From contig NC_041722.1 in NCBI RefSeq assembly GCF_900700375.1, forward strand, positions 5,998,967 through 6,062,966: 64,000 nt of DNA, read 5' to 3'. Under the pieces are notes generated by a model. It saw only the letters and a list, made by a program, of their open reading frames with translations. It was not told the DNA's origin and ran no database searches. Positions 36,566 through 47,991 of this stretch are shown here, piece by piece; within the stretch, counting starts at the first letter, position 1, and every line of letters starts with the position of its first letter. A program made the position numbers and the translations under genes. The stretch comes from Denticeps clupeoides. Lineage: Eukaryota; Chordata; Actinopteri; Clupeiformes; Denticipitidae.

Positions 36566-37782
36566 AGAGTTATGAGAGATTTATAAGAGTGACGAGAGAA
36601 GGAGAGGTGAGAGGATTGAGCCAGCTAGGAAGAGGAGGATTATCTAACATCATTTCAGGTGCATTATGTTTGCTTTTCAAGAACTGGATTTGTCACTGTT
36701 TCTTATTTTATTCAAAGGTGAGGTGTTCCAAGGAGTTGAGGTACAATAACAACACCTCATCCATGCTAGGGCATTATCGTGCCTTGCATGAGAATAAGGA
36801 GGAAACTGAAGCTTCACCTACACAAGGTAAGTAATTACAATATTACAAATGCACAATTTGTCCATGTTGACTTTTGTTTATTGTGCAAAAAGACAACCAA
36901 CAGACACTTATTCTCAGCCACCAGGAAACAAGAGCTGGATAAAGCCCTTGTCTCCATGATAGTGAAGGATACACAGCCCTTCAGTATTGTAGATGATATT
37001 GGATTGAGGACAGTTGTTTCCAAACTGGATCCCTATTATGTTCTCCCTACAAGGCCGGTATGTATGGGTGCATGCCTTAAAGACATGAGTACTTTATTGT
37101 ACGGCTCACAATTCAGCACTATATATTTGTTTCCTTTAGGCTCTGAAGGCCATGGTGGAGGCCGAGTATGAGTCAGGTGAGGAGAAGGCTAAGGCTAAAA
37201 GGTGGCTGCTGTTAGCCTTACGTCTGAAATGTGGACATTCATCAACATGGATGCCTACCTGGCTGTAACATGCCATTTTGTGGGTGAGAAAACCACGCTC
37301 AGTGCTGTCGGGAGTGCAGGCATTCCCCAAATCACACAGTGCAGAAAATATTGCTTGTGTGAAAGCTTCCCTGATGGAGGAATGGGGAATCACTAATAAG
37401 GTGACATGTATGGTTACTGATGGTGCTCCCCATTGTGGTTGCCTGTGTGAGAGAGCTGAAGCCGGAGCATCATATTTGCATTGCACACACGCATAATATG
37501 ATTGTGAAGATGGCTCTTGACCAACACCCTGTGCTCATTGGCATCCGGGCCAAAGCAAGGAAGATGGTTGGCTACTTTAGAAGCAGCACCACTGCTAAGG
37601 TATGCTCTTTCCCTTTATTCCAATTTATAAGAATGCTAATAGTTTGTGTGTGTTCCTACTGCAGTGATTTATTGGCCTACTCATCTGTATCTTTACAGGA
37701 GAAGCTTACACAAGTGCAGCTTCATCTGGGATAGAGGAAATTAAGTTAATGCAAGAAGTGGAGACCAGATGGAACACAAACT
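36566..37782 (+). mobile_element. hAT (ZBED-like) transposase gene fragment with introns
   Basis: Transposase segments: RKQELDKALVSMIVKDTQPF, DDIGLRTVVSKLDPYYVLP, VALTSEMW-like 'AVSLTSEMWTFINMDAYLAV', EEWGITNKVTCMVTDGA, HHICIAHTHNMIVKMALDQH, GYFRSSTTAK, EKLTQVQLHLG and VETRWNT. They match hAT proteins of the ZBED kind. Two interruptions look like real introns: 37058-37139 (gtatgt...tttag) and 37600-37698 (gtatgc...acag). At least two one-base shifts break the frame. The 5' BED finger and the C-terminal dimerisation region are absent; the right end at about 37782 abuts resumed duplication homology. Confidence 0.75.
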
Positions 37783-38137
37783 CATTGTTTTATGAGCAAT
37801 AAATGAACAAGACAAGGTTCTAAAAGCCCCATATCTCCAGGGGGAGCGGTTGGTAAATGTTCCCACTCAGAATAAGCTCGGGAATGTGAGTTGCTCTCTC
37901 TCACACACACACCTCAAGGGCACAATTTGAAAAGACTGAGGGGATGTAAAAGACAACTGTTCCATTAGGCTATAAACACACTTTGTATTAACTTTTAAAA
38001 TAGAGAAACTGAAATGACATAAGATGCTCAGAAGTATTTTATTCTCCTTCTTTCACATTACATTACATTACACATTACATATTACATGCAGTCCTGCAGT
38101 GTTGCTACAGATTCCCACCCCCCACACATCTAGCAAT

Positions 38138-38335
38138 GGGTGGTAGTAGCCTAGTGGGTAACACACTCAAGTATGAACCAGAAGACTCAGGTTCAAATCC
38201 CACTTTCTACCATTGTGTCCCTGAGCAAGACACTTAACCCTAAGTTGCTCCAGGGGGGGACTGTCCCTGTAAATACTGATTGTAAGTCGCTCTGGTTAAG
38301 GGCGTCTGATAAATGCTGTAAATGTAAATGTAAAT
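38138..38335 (+). mobile_element. SINE family 2 (copy B)
   Basis: Same element as 20057 in copy A, with 'agactcaggttcaaatccca' as B box and the L2-like tail 'gtaagtcgctctggttaagg'. Confidence 0.85.
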
Positions 38336-38552
38336 ATAAATGTAGCAATAAAGGGTATATAGGGTATATATAAAAACAATATAGGTCACAAAACAATATA
38401 GGTTTTGCGAGGAAAAACTATATACAGAATTTTTTAAAAACTATATACAGAATTTTTTAAAAACAATATACAGAATTTTTTAAAAAGCACTGAGGCACCA
38501 TCCAAATCTATTTTCAATTGAAGTGCTTCTGTAACAAAACAAACAAAAAAGC

Positions 38553-39803
38553 TTAGAAGGCAGAAAGCTTAGAAGGCTGCTCCCCAGCCCAGGTCTGGCT
38601 CTTCTGATGGAATTTGTGAAGGTCCTGCTCATCCCAATCAAATGCGGAAAAGCCCACGTCGCCGACAGCGAATCACAGGCTACAGTCCAGGAGGACAAAG
38701 ATGTAGAGTCAGAATCTACAGAGGAGTCCATTATGGGGAGGGATTGATGATCTGTACTTACAGAGTAGTTATATATTACTTACAGTTTGGGAGGGTCTGA
38801 CTTCATGCACCATTGGGATGTAAGTATCAGCTGAGATCCTCATCCTCTTTTCTCTGACAGGTGGCCTCTCATCTGGTGGCGCCCTTCTTTTTAATTGAGA
38901 CCGTCCCTCTAGACTGGGCGTTGAGGGAGAGCGGAAAAGCCCATGTGGTTCAGAGCGAATCACAGACTACAGTCCAGGAGGACAAAGATGTAGAGTCAGA
39001 ATCTACAGAGGATTCAAACGAATCAAACAGTAAAGAATCAAATCGTGTCTCACCGATCCAGGACCTTCAGCTGGTTCATCAGTCACTACTGGAGCAGTAA
39101 GGACACTGGCCATTCCCACTGGAACGTTGGAGTCAATCTAAAGAATTAAATGTCATTTTAAGGATTACACAGAACTGTTTTAGTATGAAACATTAAACTG
39201 TCATGGTAGCAAACACTGACATATAAACAATAACAGCTATGAATAAAATGATAGTGAACTCTTTGATATTTGAAACTGAAAATAAACAAATAAATAGATA
39301 GATCTGTTGTTACAGAGTAGAGTTATATATTACTTACAGTTTGGGAGGGTCTGACTTCATGCACCAATGGGATGTATGTATCAGCTGACATCCTCCTGCT
39401 CTTTTCACTGACAGGTGGACTCTCATCTGGTGGCGCCCTTCTTTTTAATTGAGACCGTCCCTGAATACTGGACATTGAGGGAATCTTCAGCTTGGGGGGT
39501 TCACATTGACTGTAAAGAGAAAAAGAAGCATTAACTATTATATGAAAAGCCAATATTATAAATAGCAGACAACACGAGGATAACGGCTTATTAAAGAGTT
39601 TAGAAACTGTACCTTCCGAGACCTGCCAGGTTGTTCATTTTTATGCACGATTTAGTCACGGGGGACAGCACGTCCCCGGGACCAGCGGGGGAGAAGAACA
39701 GAGTCTTCACAATTGGGGAGCCCGTGGACACCAAATCCGGCAGCGAGACCTGAGCAAGTCCTCGGCCAGGCTGGGGGTGAAGGCTGTCCGGGCTGAAGTC
39801 CAT
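38553..39803 (-). CDS. cdc25-derived gene lacking the phosphatase domain (unit B2)
   Basis: Five minus-strand exons: 39803-39613 (191 nt), 39509-39338 (172), 39137-39054 (84), 38966-38784 (183) and 38679 on. They are joined by GT-AG introns in compatible phase, giving about 223 codons ending GLFRI-stop. Conserved blocks: SPIVKTLFFSPAGPGDVLSP, MNNLAGLGS, VPVGMASVLTAPVV and GLFRSPSTPSLEGRSQLKRR, the order seen in CDC25A. The last exon still contains, in another frame, DWDEQDLHKFHQKSQTWAGE, the CDC25 C-terminal tail (KKFRTKSRTWAGE in human, from memory). So the region between the RSQLKRR exon and the last exon, which holds the whole catalytic domain, was deleted. It lacks the exon matching A2 exon 5. 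With several Ser-Pro sites it could be a CDK/14-3-3 substrate without phosphatase activity, or a relic. Confidence 0.68.
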
Positions 39804-40114
39804 ATTTGCCCGCTATGCGCAGTGTCCCCAAAAAACGGGATTAATCGGTGACAAACTCCTGTGAATTTGCAAATCGCACTGGCGACGAACACGGACACGG
39901 AGTAAGCACGCTAACGGTCCCGATTGCAAAGCAGTTGAAAATTTTCAAATTAATAATTAAAAAGACATCTTCATTTGTCTTCCTCCTTCCTTCGGCTGTC
40001 AGAAAGCTGCCGCCAAACGCGCACTCTCTCTGACCCTCGGGATCCACTGTGGGGGAGAAAAACTCGAGTCTGTATGTCAGCCAGATTGTATCTATGTGCA
40101 AACCAGAAGCATCA

Positions 40115-40330
40115 AACCTCTGACCAATAGCAGACACTGTTATTATGTTCTCAACCAATCACAACCGTGATTGAAGGGGCGGACGGATGACATACAGAAC
40201 CGACATCCAATCAGAAGCGGGTCGGTGATAGCTGGTGCGAGCCATTATCCAATCAAATCGTGACCTGGAGCTGAAGGGTGGGTGCAGAATAATCCGCGTA
40301 AAAAAAATGAGCAGATTTTCCCGCGGAACG
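40115..40330 (-). promoter_or_regulatory. Cell-cycle-type promoter of unit B2
   Basis: CCAAT boxes lie at 40124, 40155, 40207 and 40249 (spacings 31, 52, 42) and an E2F site TTTCCCGC at 40317-40324. The first spacing and all motifs are kept from copy A although the surrounding sequence has small indels (for example 'gtgattgaaggggcgg'). Confidence 0.62.
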
Positions 40331-40750
40331 TTTCAAGCTGCGACTGGACCACCCCCGACGAAAGCCCGTCAGCCAATAGAAGAGCGAGTTTTTGTTGCGG
40401 AAACGTGCCATTTAAACACGACACGCGGTCTTTTAAGATTCGCTATACATTACGTTTAATTTCACAATGGCTAATTCACACATTTTGATTTTGTGCAGGG
40501 TACAGTTAGAATAATCGTTTTTTAAATATACATACAGGCAAATGATTTCCAATTTTTGATTCATGATAAAAAACTGAGTAATCAAAAATCATGTGGAATT
40601 TTTTTATGACCTACCAATATGTATCTGCATACTAACCTGTTTGTGTGTCTTCTGTTTATCAGAGTGTTGAGTACATGAGTATCTTATTTTAAACAGAAAA
40701 TCTGCCCACCGGGTTTCACTGATCACACCCTCCATCTGGATATATATACG

Positions 40751-40754
<4 letters not shown>

Positions 40755-40819
<65 letters not shown>
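40755..40819 (+). repeat. (CA)n microsatellite
   Basis: About 32 CA units follow 'atatacgatatata'. Copy A has no repeat here but an L2-tail segment, so the tract arose or expanded only in B. Confidence 0.97.
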
Positions 40820-40820
<1 letters not shown>

Positions 40821-40824
40821 CATG

Positions 40825-40935
40825 TTCTATTCCTGACAAGTTAGGCCTTATCGGGGCACTTAGTTTTGTAACTCAAAATCTATAGAAACCGAATGAGGAA
40901 TGCCAAGTCTGCCAAGTAAAGTAAAGAAAAGAAAA
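40825..40935 (+). mobile_element. L2 LINE 3'-end fragment (copy B)
   Basis: 'gccttatcggggcacttagt' and 'aaatctatagaaaccgaatg' match the L2 3' region, ending in AAGTAAAGTAAAGAAAAG. Confidence 0.65.
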
Positions 40936-40987
40936 GAACGTTTTAACTCCATCTCGGCCGCAGACAACGTCAGAGACGGGGAGGTGA

Positions 40988-42067
40988 CAGCGCGTCAGGG
41001 GGGTGGGGACAGCTGGCCGCGTCGTCACCCCGCTCCTTCACTCCTCCGACGCGCTGCTCCTGCGCTGCTGCACGGACCGAATCGCCTACAACGAACCTGG
41101 ATTCATTACACGTGCCGAGATGCAGATCTCTTATTCAGGAAACGCTGCCGACTGAAGACTGGACCCCAGTAGGTTATTGTTTCTTTCCCTATAAAATGAT
41201 ATGAAGATGCTCCTTCTCCTACTTTCTCTCTCCTATGTCTTGTTGGCTGGGTAGAATTAGCTGCCAGTCCTGCCAGTTTGTTTCTGAATTTTATCATTTA
41301 ATGGCTCAATTCTGCTTGCAAGATGTTGGTGTGTAAATATGGGCTGCAGTGTGAATGTCACAGCCTTCTCTTAACTAGGCTGCACAACGACAACAACACA
41401 AATAATATTAATAACTCATAAATGGAAATGGAAGGTGAATAATTTGAGGAACACTGAGTATAAAATTGAAATGCACTTATGACGACTGCTGAGTGAGTTT
41501 TTGACATTTGCTTGCGTTGTGTTCAGGTGTATTCAGTGGGATCCAGATGATCATGGCGATCCTCAGGTATGACGGGAACTTTTACATAACTGGAGTTTTT
41601 ACATAACTAACAGGTACCTGGAAGTAAAAGAACTGGTGCTCTGTGTGACTCACACATGCAGCGCGATCGGGGATGGCTCCATAATCATCTACGCATCTTT
41701 CCAGAACCTCCCGCAAACGGCTGAGGTGCGTGTGTGGACGTTTGAGGTGATGTTATTTATGAGACCATGTGCTGCATTGTTCTGAAACAGTAAGGAACAT
41801 GATCTGTGGGACCCATTTGCCATTAGTCGAAAATGAGGGGTTTCCTGCGGTGTTGTCTTTGACTCTGTGTATTATTAGGAGTGCGTTGTTTCACTGCTGC
41901 CTACCACTCACCGCTCTCTCTCTCCCTTTTTCTGTTTAGGTGTAGATTCGTTTCTGCGGAGTGCAGTCGACCTGCTGTTGGCTCTCAGTTGGCTGATTGG
42001 GGCTCTGCTGTACACAGAGGCCTGTGACAGACGGAACATCTGCTACATCCTGCACGCTGTGGAACAC
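40988..42067 (+). pseudogene. tmem116: tmem116-like gene fragment, exons 1-4 (copy B)
   Basis: Exon 1 (to 41172) is as in copy A but with 20 bases deleted at 41144 between two ACG repeats, which shifts the frame before TEDWTPVG. Exon 2 (41527-41566) and exon 3 (41662-41725) join through AG|C to give VFSGIQMIMAILSAIGDGSI then IIYASFQNLPQTAE, a strong match to TMEM116 (SIIGAASIIIYATFQNLVRS in human, from memory). Exon 4 (41940-42067) gives AVDLLLALSWLIGALLYTEA then CDRRNICYILHAVEH, matching its next transmembrane segment, but its first codons do not join cleanly (GTG-TAG in the plain phase). The remaining membrane segments are not found downstream. Likely a decaying duplicate of a multi-pass membrane protein. 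Confidence 0.68.
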
Positions 42068-42112
42068 GTAACAAACACGTAAAGTGAATACACACATCAT
42101 ATACACCCACAC

Positions 42113-42351
42113 AGGGCCTGGCGGGCAAGGAAGCGGAAGGTTGGAAGGTTGTCCGGTTCGAATCCCGAGCCGCCAAGGTGCTGCTGAGGTGCCACTGAGC
42201 AAAGCACAGTCCCCACACGCTGCTCCCCACATGCCTGTCATGGCTGCCCACTGCTCACAGGGTGATGGTTAAAAGCAGAGGACACGTTTTGTTGAGTCAC
42301 CGTGTGCTGTGCTGCAGTGTTTCACAATGACAATCACTTCACTTTCACTTG
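42113..42351 (+). mobile_element. SINE family 1
   Basis: The head is altered ('ggcctggcgggcaaggaagc'); the B box 'ggttcgaatcccgagccgcc' and body 'gtgccactgagcaaagcaca' are clear; it ends 'cacttcactttcacttg'. It lies directly after the last tmem116-like exon. Confidence 0.85.
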
Positions 42352-42354
42352 CTG

Positions 42355-44085
42355 CAATGAACAATCCATACGTTCTGCATATTGCACATTATTTACAAGA
42401 AACATGCATGTCATACCAATTGCATATCTGCTGACTGACAGTGTGTAGAATTATCTATGCAGCGAATCTGTGGGTGCCAACAATACAGAAAAAGGATGAA
42501 TTGTAATGTGTGGGGATTAAAAATAAGGGAGAAAACGACATTGTACTCTTGTAGGTTAGGGAAGCAGGGTTTCTTTCCTTGATTCTTGCGATCCTGAAAC
42601 ACAAATCAATGATCACAAGCTCAGTTTTATCCACAATTCATTCTTGTTGGAACATGCTGCTGAGTCCAGGCTCTAGCATCCGTTTCCCATTTAGACACAT
42701 GCATCCGAACGTAAAAGCAAGCAGCTACAGATTTGCAGCCATTGTTGGTACTTTCCCTTTGTTACGTGATATGTAAGTGAACCAGTGGGTGTTTTTGTGC
42801 CTGTTTATAAGAAATTATATTTTTGTTTTTTGGAAGGAGGTTTCCTTCGTTTTTTTTTTTTTGCATTCGTAGTATGTGACATTAGTCGAAAATGAGGGGT
42901 TTCCTGCGGCGTTGTCTTTCAAACAAATGAGCGCCGTTTTCTAAAGTCTATGAGTGCAGCACACAAATAAACTAAATTGACATACAGCAGTAAAATTTCA
43001 AAACGTGGTGTTTTTATATTTGTAACGTTTGAGTAACATCAGATGGTACAATTTACCATCACCTCACGTTCGAAAATGTGACACTGATTTCATATGACAG
43101 TTCAACAAACAAGTTAATTATAATAATAATACATTTTAAATGAAATAATTACTGTTTTGGTCTATTTTAGCAGCGAAAATAGATCTGATGAATCAGTTTT
43201 CATTTTTTTTCCTCCTCCCTACAGCATGTCATCTAAATGTTCCCTCTGTCACAACCATGGTGGCATGACGAGGCAGTTGAACGGAGACGATGACGAAACT
43301 GGACAAGGAAGAAGGACGCAATCACGAAACCAGGGATTAATGGGTGAAGAACAGGACAGGGGAGACATCCGAGATGTTGGTGAACATGTAACATATCGCA
43401 GACCTGACGGCGAACAGAAACAAACAGGGCAGCTTTATACATTCGACACAGTTGAAAACGATTAGGGAACGATTCGAGTAACCCCTTTCAGACCAGATCA
43501 TGACACCCTCTGAGTTTGCCCCTTGCAGTTCTGTGCTCAGGATTGTGATAGAGGCCATAAAAAATTTGGTCCTGAGTATGTCTAGTTTCATATTGTAAAT
43601 GCTAGATGTGACATTGAATATGCCCATCAATGGGAGAGAATAATAAACAGAGCTGCATGAATGAATGTCTATCAGGCTCAAGGTGGCATACAGGATTAAA
43701 GAACCATAAATCGACAAATTTGAGAAGCAATTCTTATTGTCTTGGTTTGTTACAAATGTCAGACATGTATTTTGCAACCAAACTGCAAAAAAAATTGATA
43801 GATCTATACTTTCATGTTCAATATGTAATGTGCATTTATTTTTTTTTTTTTTTATTGGAAATAAACTTAAACTACAATTCTACTACATGCAAAACAATGC
43901 AAATACAAACTCCACAAAAAGGCTAGCAATATTAGTTGAAAGACCCTGGCAATCTCCAAGATACATTTACACTCATAAATTTATAATTATGCTGTTACAG
44001 GCATTTGTATAGATCTTTAGAGAACTATAGACAATGAACTGTACACAATACTAAATGCGACATCTAGTGTTTATATCTATGGTTC
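42355..44085. other. Copy B-specific intergenic sequence
   Basis: No gene recognised. 42840-42910 repeats the motif 'cattagtcgaaaatgagggg' 'tttcctgcgg' also seen at 41824-41850. 43140-43215 resembles 16363-16465 ('tctattttagcagcgaaaat'). The frame at 43157-43465 (MSSKCSLCHNHGG...) has no recognised domain. 43480-43505 echoes the flank of the Cys-rich gene (compare 26400-26430). Confidence 0.4.
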
Positions 44086-46600
44086 ACGCTTAGCACATTG
44101 CATGTGTAAAATAGCATAGTTCATAAATAATTTGTCATTTAAAGTATTGCTAGAGCAATACCCTCTCCAGACTACCTGATTTATAAATTAAGCACTGGCC
44201 ATGTCTTACAGTGTGTTTTTTCTCTACTTTATCCATACTTTAAATTAGTATTCAAGTTTTGTCAACATGTGAACACTGAAAACTGTTTATATCATAAATT
44301 AGAGAACAGAAAACTGCTGACAGTTTGTCAAAGTTTAGAACACAGATTTAAAATATGCTGACAAGAGCTTTGAATTGATGAAGTGTGAGTGAAACAGATT
44401 CATAAACAGAAGTGTGAGGAAAAGTGTGGGTCTGACAGTCTTATCTCTGAAGGAATGTGTGAGATCGTGTTCTGTGCTGGCACCAACAGACACAAAGATA
44501 AACATCAGTGCTTCACTGACTATATATACATGTCACTGTGTTCAGACCTTTGGAGATTCTTATAGCGAGTCTTCCCATGCGCGCATGTAAATAAAACCTG
44601 ACTAAATTCATTTAAATGTTTCTCATTGTGGCTCCTCAGACGCTCAGTGATGGAAAGAATTTCCATGACAGAAGCATGTGTTGAAATTCATCTCTGTTAA
44701 TAATCATCTCCTGCTAATATGAAAACTATAAAAATTGCACCGCCATACTCACTTGTTCCTAACGAAAATACAGGTTGGTACAGAGGTGATATTTGGAACA
44801 GACTTTTGCAACACTGAATTGATGCCCACATGTGCAGCCCACCTATACAAAGGAATGCAAGTCACTACTGCATAGCTGTTAAATATCAGAATTTCAGTGC
44901 GTTGCATGACGTTTCACAGCAGCACCTCCTCTGTCTTCCAGACTACCTGGTTTAGTGATTAAGGACTAGCAGATGCTTATATGGCATTAAGTTTTAGTAG
45001 AATCAAACTGTTCCATAACATGAAGAAAGGACATGAGAAGACACCAGCATAAAGACAAAATTTACAGGAACGTCCTTATAGGGGATGTTCTGCCTAGATT
45101 TTGTGAAAGTGAAAAGAAAGGCTGAAAATTGTGGCCACAAAAAAATATCAAATATATGAGGCAAAACATTATTTAATGTGAAGGTGTGGATTCAGTCTTT
45201 AATAAGGTGAAAATAATGTTTTCTGTTTTTATACAGTGCTTAAAAATGGTATCTATCACAGATAAGAGAACAGAAAATTGATGACTGAAAATTTCTGTCA
45301 AATGTATAAAGGGTCTATTTTGGGGGCAGTGGTGGAATCACAGGAAAAGAAAGTGAACTAATAACAGGAAAGTTGCGTGTTCAAATCCTGATCTGCCAAG
45401 GTGCCACTGAGGTCCCCACACATACTGCTCCCTGGGCACCTCACCAAGGGTTAAATGCAGAGGACACAGTGCTTGCTTGGTCTTTATCACAATGACAAAA
45501 TCACTTTCATGTTCACTTTTTGCATGTAGTGCCCTGTCCCATCAGTAATGCATGGAAGTGTCAGTTACTATCTTACAAATACATAGTGTAGAAACAAGAT
45601 CAATGTTTTATGATATAGAGCATCCAATCCTGACATGATTATTGTTGTTGGAATGATGGATATTGTATATGTTAAAATTATTGTGGAAGGATCTACCTTT
45701 TGTTCTTACCACAACACCCATTTCTCGTGTTAGACAATTTTTATTGTCACTCTTTTTAACACTCTGACCTTCTACAGAAGCATGTAACAAAAATAAATGC
45801 AGAAAATATCAGAGTTGACCATTATCCACTGTCAATACTGCAGTTAAGTGGAGTTATTAGGAATAATAGTAACACAGCATTTAAAAACACAGCACTTGTG
45901 AACATCCAAGCATCTAATAGTCAATTTATATAGAGAAAATACAGATAATTACTGTAAGAATAAAAAAATACAGATAATCATACTGTATGTGAAAGATTAC
46001 AAAGTAGGAATCAGCCTATTCCATATGATTGAGTAACATGAGAGCATTTCATGCTTGAAATGACTGTTTACAGCTACACATTCTATACAATCCAGTGACA
46101 ACCCAGTGGTTTGTGTTAAGAGAGTCATGTATACAGTGTGTATAATGAAGACGACAAGTAATTGTGAAAGAAGCAGCACTACACTGTACTTCATTCGGGT
46201 TGGCTGGACATGGTGAGGAAGGAGGACGTATACGCACAGTGTCACCAGGCAGAGGTTTTATTACATGATGCACACAACGTCCGGAGTAGCCCCTTCCAAA
46301 CCAGATCCTGACAGATTGCACTTTTAGTGATTAAGCACATTGAAATATTACTTTTTCTATGATATAAGAATAAAAACAATTTAATAATCAGCTTCATAAA
46401 AGTTGTTTCAAGCAAGGCGTTTTCAACAAAAGACTGACTCAAGATACACAACATTTTATGTTTTTAAATCATTTGTCTGTTATGTATGAATTCTAAATAC
46501 ATTGAACACCAGGGAGGAAAAACAGAACCTTAAACCATTGATTTTCATTACACACTAATGCTTCCCAACCACACGACCCAGGCTTTGTAAGGGGTTCTGT
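44085..46600. other. Low-copy flank unit downstream of the Cys-rich gene (copy B)
   Basis: Matches 24110-26470 of copy A with indels; no gene. A 220-bp block 44395-44680 ('gaaacagattcataaacaga' onward) has no copy A match. Confidence 0.5.
45330..45510 (+). mobile_element. Degraded SINE family 1 (copy B of 25440)
   Basis: 'gggggcagtggtgg', 'tgcgtgttcaaatcctgatc' and 'gtgccactgaggtccccaca' show head, B box and body. Confidence 0.65.
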
Positions 46601-46620
46601 GTCCCCATTCCAACACACCG

Positions 46621-47727
46621 TTACCAATTTCGGTTTTTAAATATGGATGGATTGACATTTTCCCTCACCACCACTCTAACCCTTTGGCTTCTTTGAAAGC
46701 TCTCCCTAAAAGCAAGTCGGATGTGCTCTTCTGGAATATTTTGGTTCTGGGGAATCAAGACCTGAGCTATAGTGGTGCTTTGACCACTGTTCCGCCGACA
46801 ATTCAGCTGAATTTGAAAGTTATGGAAGCCACCGGCCATTCCTTGCATGTCAATGCGAAGGTACCTTGTCTGGATTAAATTGGACCTTGCCTGGGTTACC
46901 AAGTGCCAACTATGCCAACGGTTCACACAATCGTCTACGTCGTTACTCCAACGACGACCATTTAGAATGCAGTTGTTATTATCTTGCTCTGCGTATAAAA
47001 CTATCTGCCGGTTTTCTCCATCAGGGAATTCATGGATAGGAATCTGTGACCCTGAGTTGCCACTCTGCCTTTTTCTGCGGGTAGATGAAACGTAGAGACA
47101 CTCTGCTGGTTCCACACTTCCACAGAAGTTCCACGATGCCCCCTTTGTCTGGCACCATGTGTACTTTTCACCATTTTCAGAACAGTCATTTAGGCATTGT
47201 TCATCCTTGTAAGTAACACCTTGCTGTGGAGAGCAGTAGTCCCAACCTTGCTCAGTTGTGCACCAGTAGTAGTCTACTTCCCTGTCATAGCGACAATCAT
47301 CCAGACATTCTTCATGGTATGTGCTGCTGTAGTAAATCATTTCTTTTGGCCTCGTATAGCCACAGTAGCCCCAGCTCCCAGCAGTATTGTAGCACCAGTA
47401 ATACGCATAGCCATCAAGCTTACAGTCGCTCGTGCAACGGAAGTCTTGGTGATCATAGCCATTATAAGCGGAGCAGTATTGCCAGTCACCTCTGGTTTTG
47501 CACCAGTAGTAATTGGAAGAGCCCTCATGGCAGCTGCTGGTGCACTGCTGGTGTCGAAGTCCACTGCTGTAATAGTTCGTCCTCACAATCTTTGTCACAT
47601 CCTCACAGTATTCCAATCCTGAATCGCTCCCTTGAAGATCAGCGCCAGCCACGAAGATGGGCCAGGGTGAGATGTAGACGGTGATGAAACAGATGAGACG
47701 AAATACGGAGACAACTATTTGAGGCAT
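46621..47727 (-). CDS. Secreted cysteine/tryptophan-repeat precursor with RRKR site, intact single exon
   Basis: An uninterrupted 368-codon frame. Residues 1-28 are a signal peptide (MPQIVVSVFRLICFITVYIS...). Residues about 41-202 hold four tandem repeats of the form C-x3-C-x(6-8)-[YT]-W-C-x(4-6)-W-x-[YF]-C: CTSSC..YYWC..WQYC, CTSDC..YYWC..WGYC, CLDDC..YYWC..WDYC and CLNDC..YTWC..WNFC. Residues 217-220 are RRKR, a furin-type site. Residues 225-350 form a distinct C-terminal domain (IPIHEFPDGENRQIVLYAEQ, NNNCILNGRRW, RYLRIDMQGMAGGFHNFQIQ) with Cys pairs. The protein is probably cleaved in the secretory pathway into a repeat chain and a C-terminal chain. The family is not recognised by name and no function is claimed. 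The start is chosen because the signal peptide follows it and a TATA box lies about 70 bases upstream. Confidence 0.85.
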   Translation of the reverse strand: MPQIVVSVFRLICFITVYISPWPIFVAGADLQGSDSGLEYCEDVTKIVRTNYYSSGLRHQQCTSSCHEGSSNYYWCKTRGDWQYCSAYNGYDHQDFRCTSDCKLDGYAYYWCYNTAGSWGYCGYTRPKEMIYYSSTYHEECLDDCRYDREVDYYWCTTEQGWDYCSPQQGVTYKDEQCLNDCSENGEKYTWCQTKGASWNFCGSVEPAECLYVSSTRRKRQSGNSGSQIPIHEFPDGENRQIVLYAEQDNNNCILNGRRWSNDVDDCVNRWHSWHLVTQARSNLIQTRYLRIDMQGMAGGFHNFQIQLNCRRNSGQSTTIAQVLIPQNQNIPEEHIRLAFRESFQRSQRVRVVVRENVNPSIFKNRNW

Positions 47728-47792
47728 TATTTCAGTTTTGGTGGAAAATTGAATGAGGTGGAATGAGAGTTCTGCTGCAGTTCTCTTCCTCT

Positions 47793-47801
47793 TTATTTAT
47801 A
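47793..47801 (-). promoter_or_regulatory. TATA box of the Cys-rich gene
   Basis: GCTATAAATAAAG is read on the minus strand about 66-74 bases before the ATG at 47727, leaving room for a short 5' UTR. It is conserved in copy A. Confidence 0.6.
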
Positions 47802-47991
47802 GCTTGACAATGAACAACACCCTTTTCTCTCAAGTGCCAACCCCCTTCTCTTTTATAAAGTAAAAATACAGAAGAAAAAATAAATTAATGTTCAGCAAAA
47901 CTTTAAACTGATTATCATTCCCATTGCTAGCTTTAGTCTGCTGATATTTCTTTCTCTCTTAATAATAAAGTCAAATTCAAATCTTCCTGGC

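Larger units (their letters stand above)
30890..47984. repeat. Segmental duplication, copy B
   Basis: Direct tandem copy of 13060-27780, starting 'ttatacatatatacagggca' and ending near 'taataaagtcaaattcaaat', just before a solo LTR. It is about 2.4 kb longer because of a Rex1-like LINE and an hAT element (35385-37782), a SINE (33113-33336) and the tmem116 exons 2-4 region (41190-43100), but it lacks several copy A blocks. Confidence 0.9.

Noticed and set aside
43157-43465. Frame MSSKCSLCHNHGG... with a Cys-x2-Cys start
   Set aside because: No further zinc ligands, no splice context and repeat-like flanks; not enough to call a gene.
47197-47684. 141- and 152-codon plus-strand frames
   Set aside because: Both are shadows of the Cys-rich repeat gene on the minus strand; repeated codon patterns keep opposite frames open.
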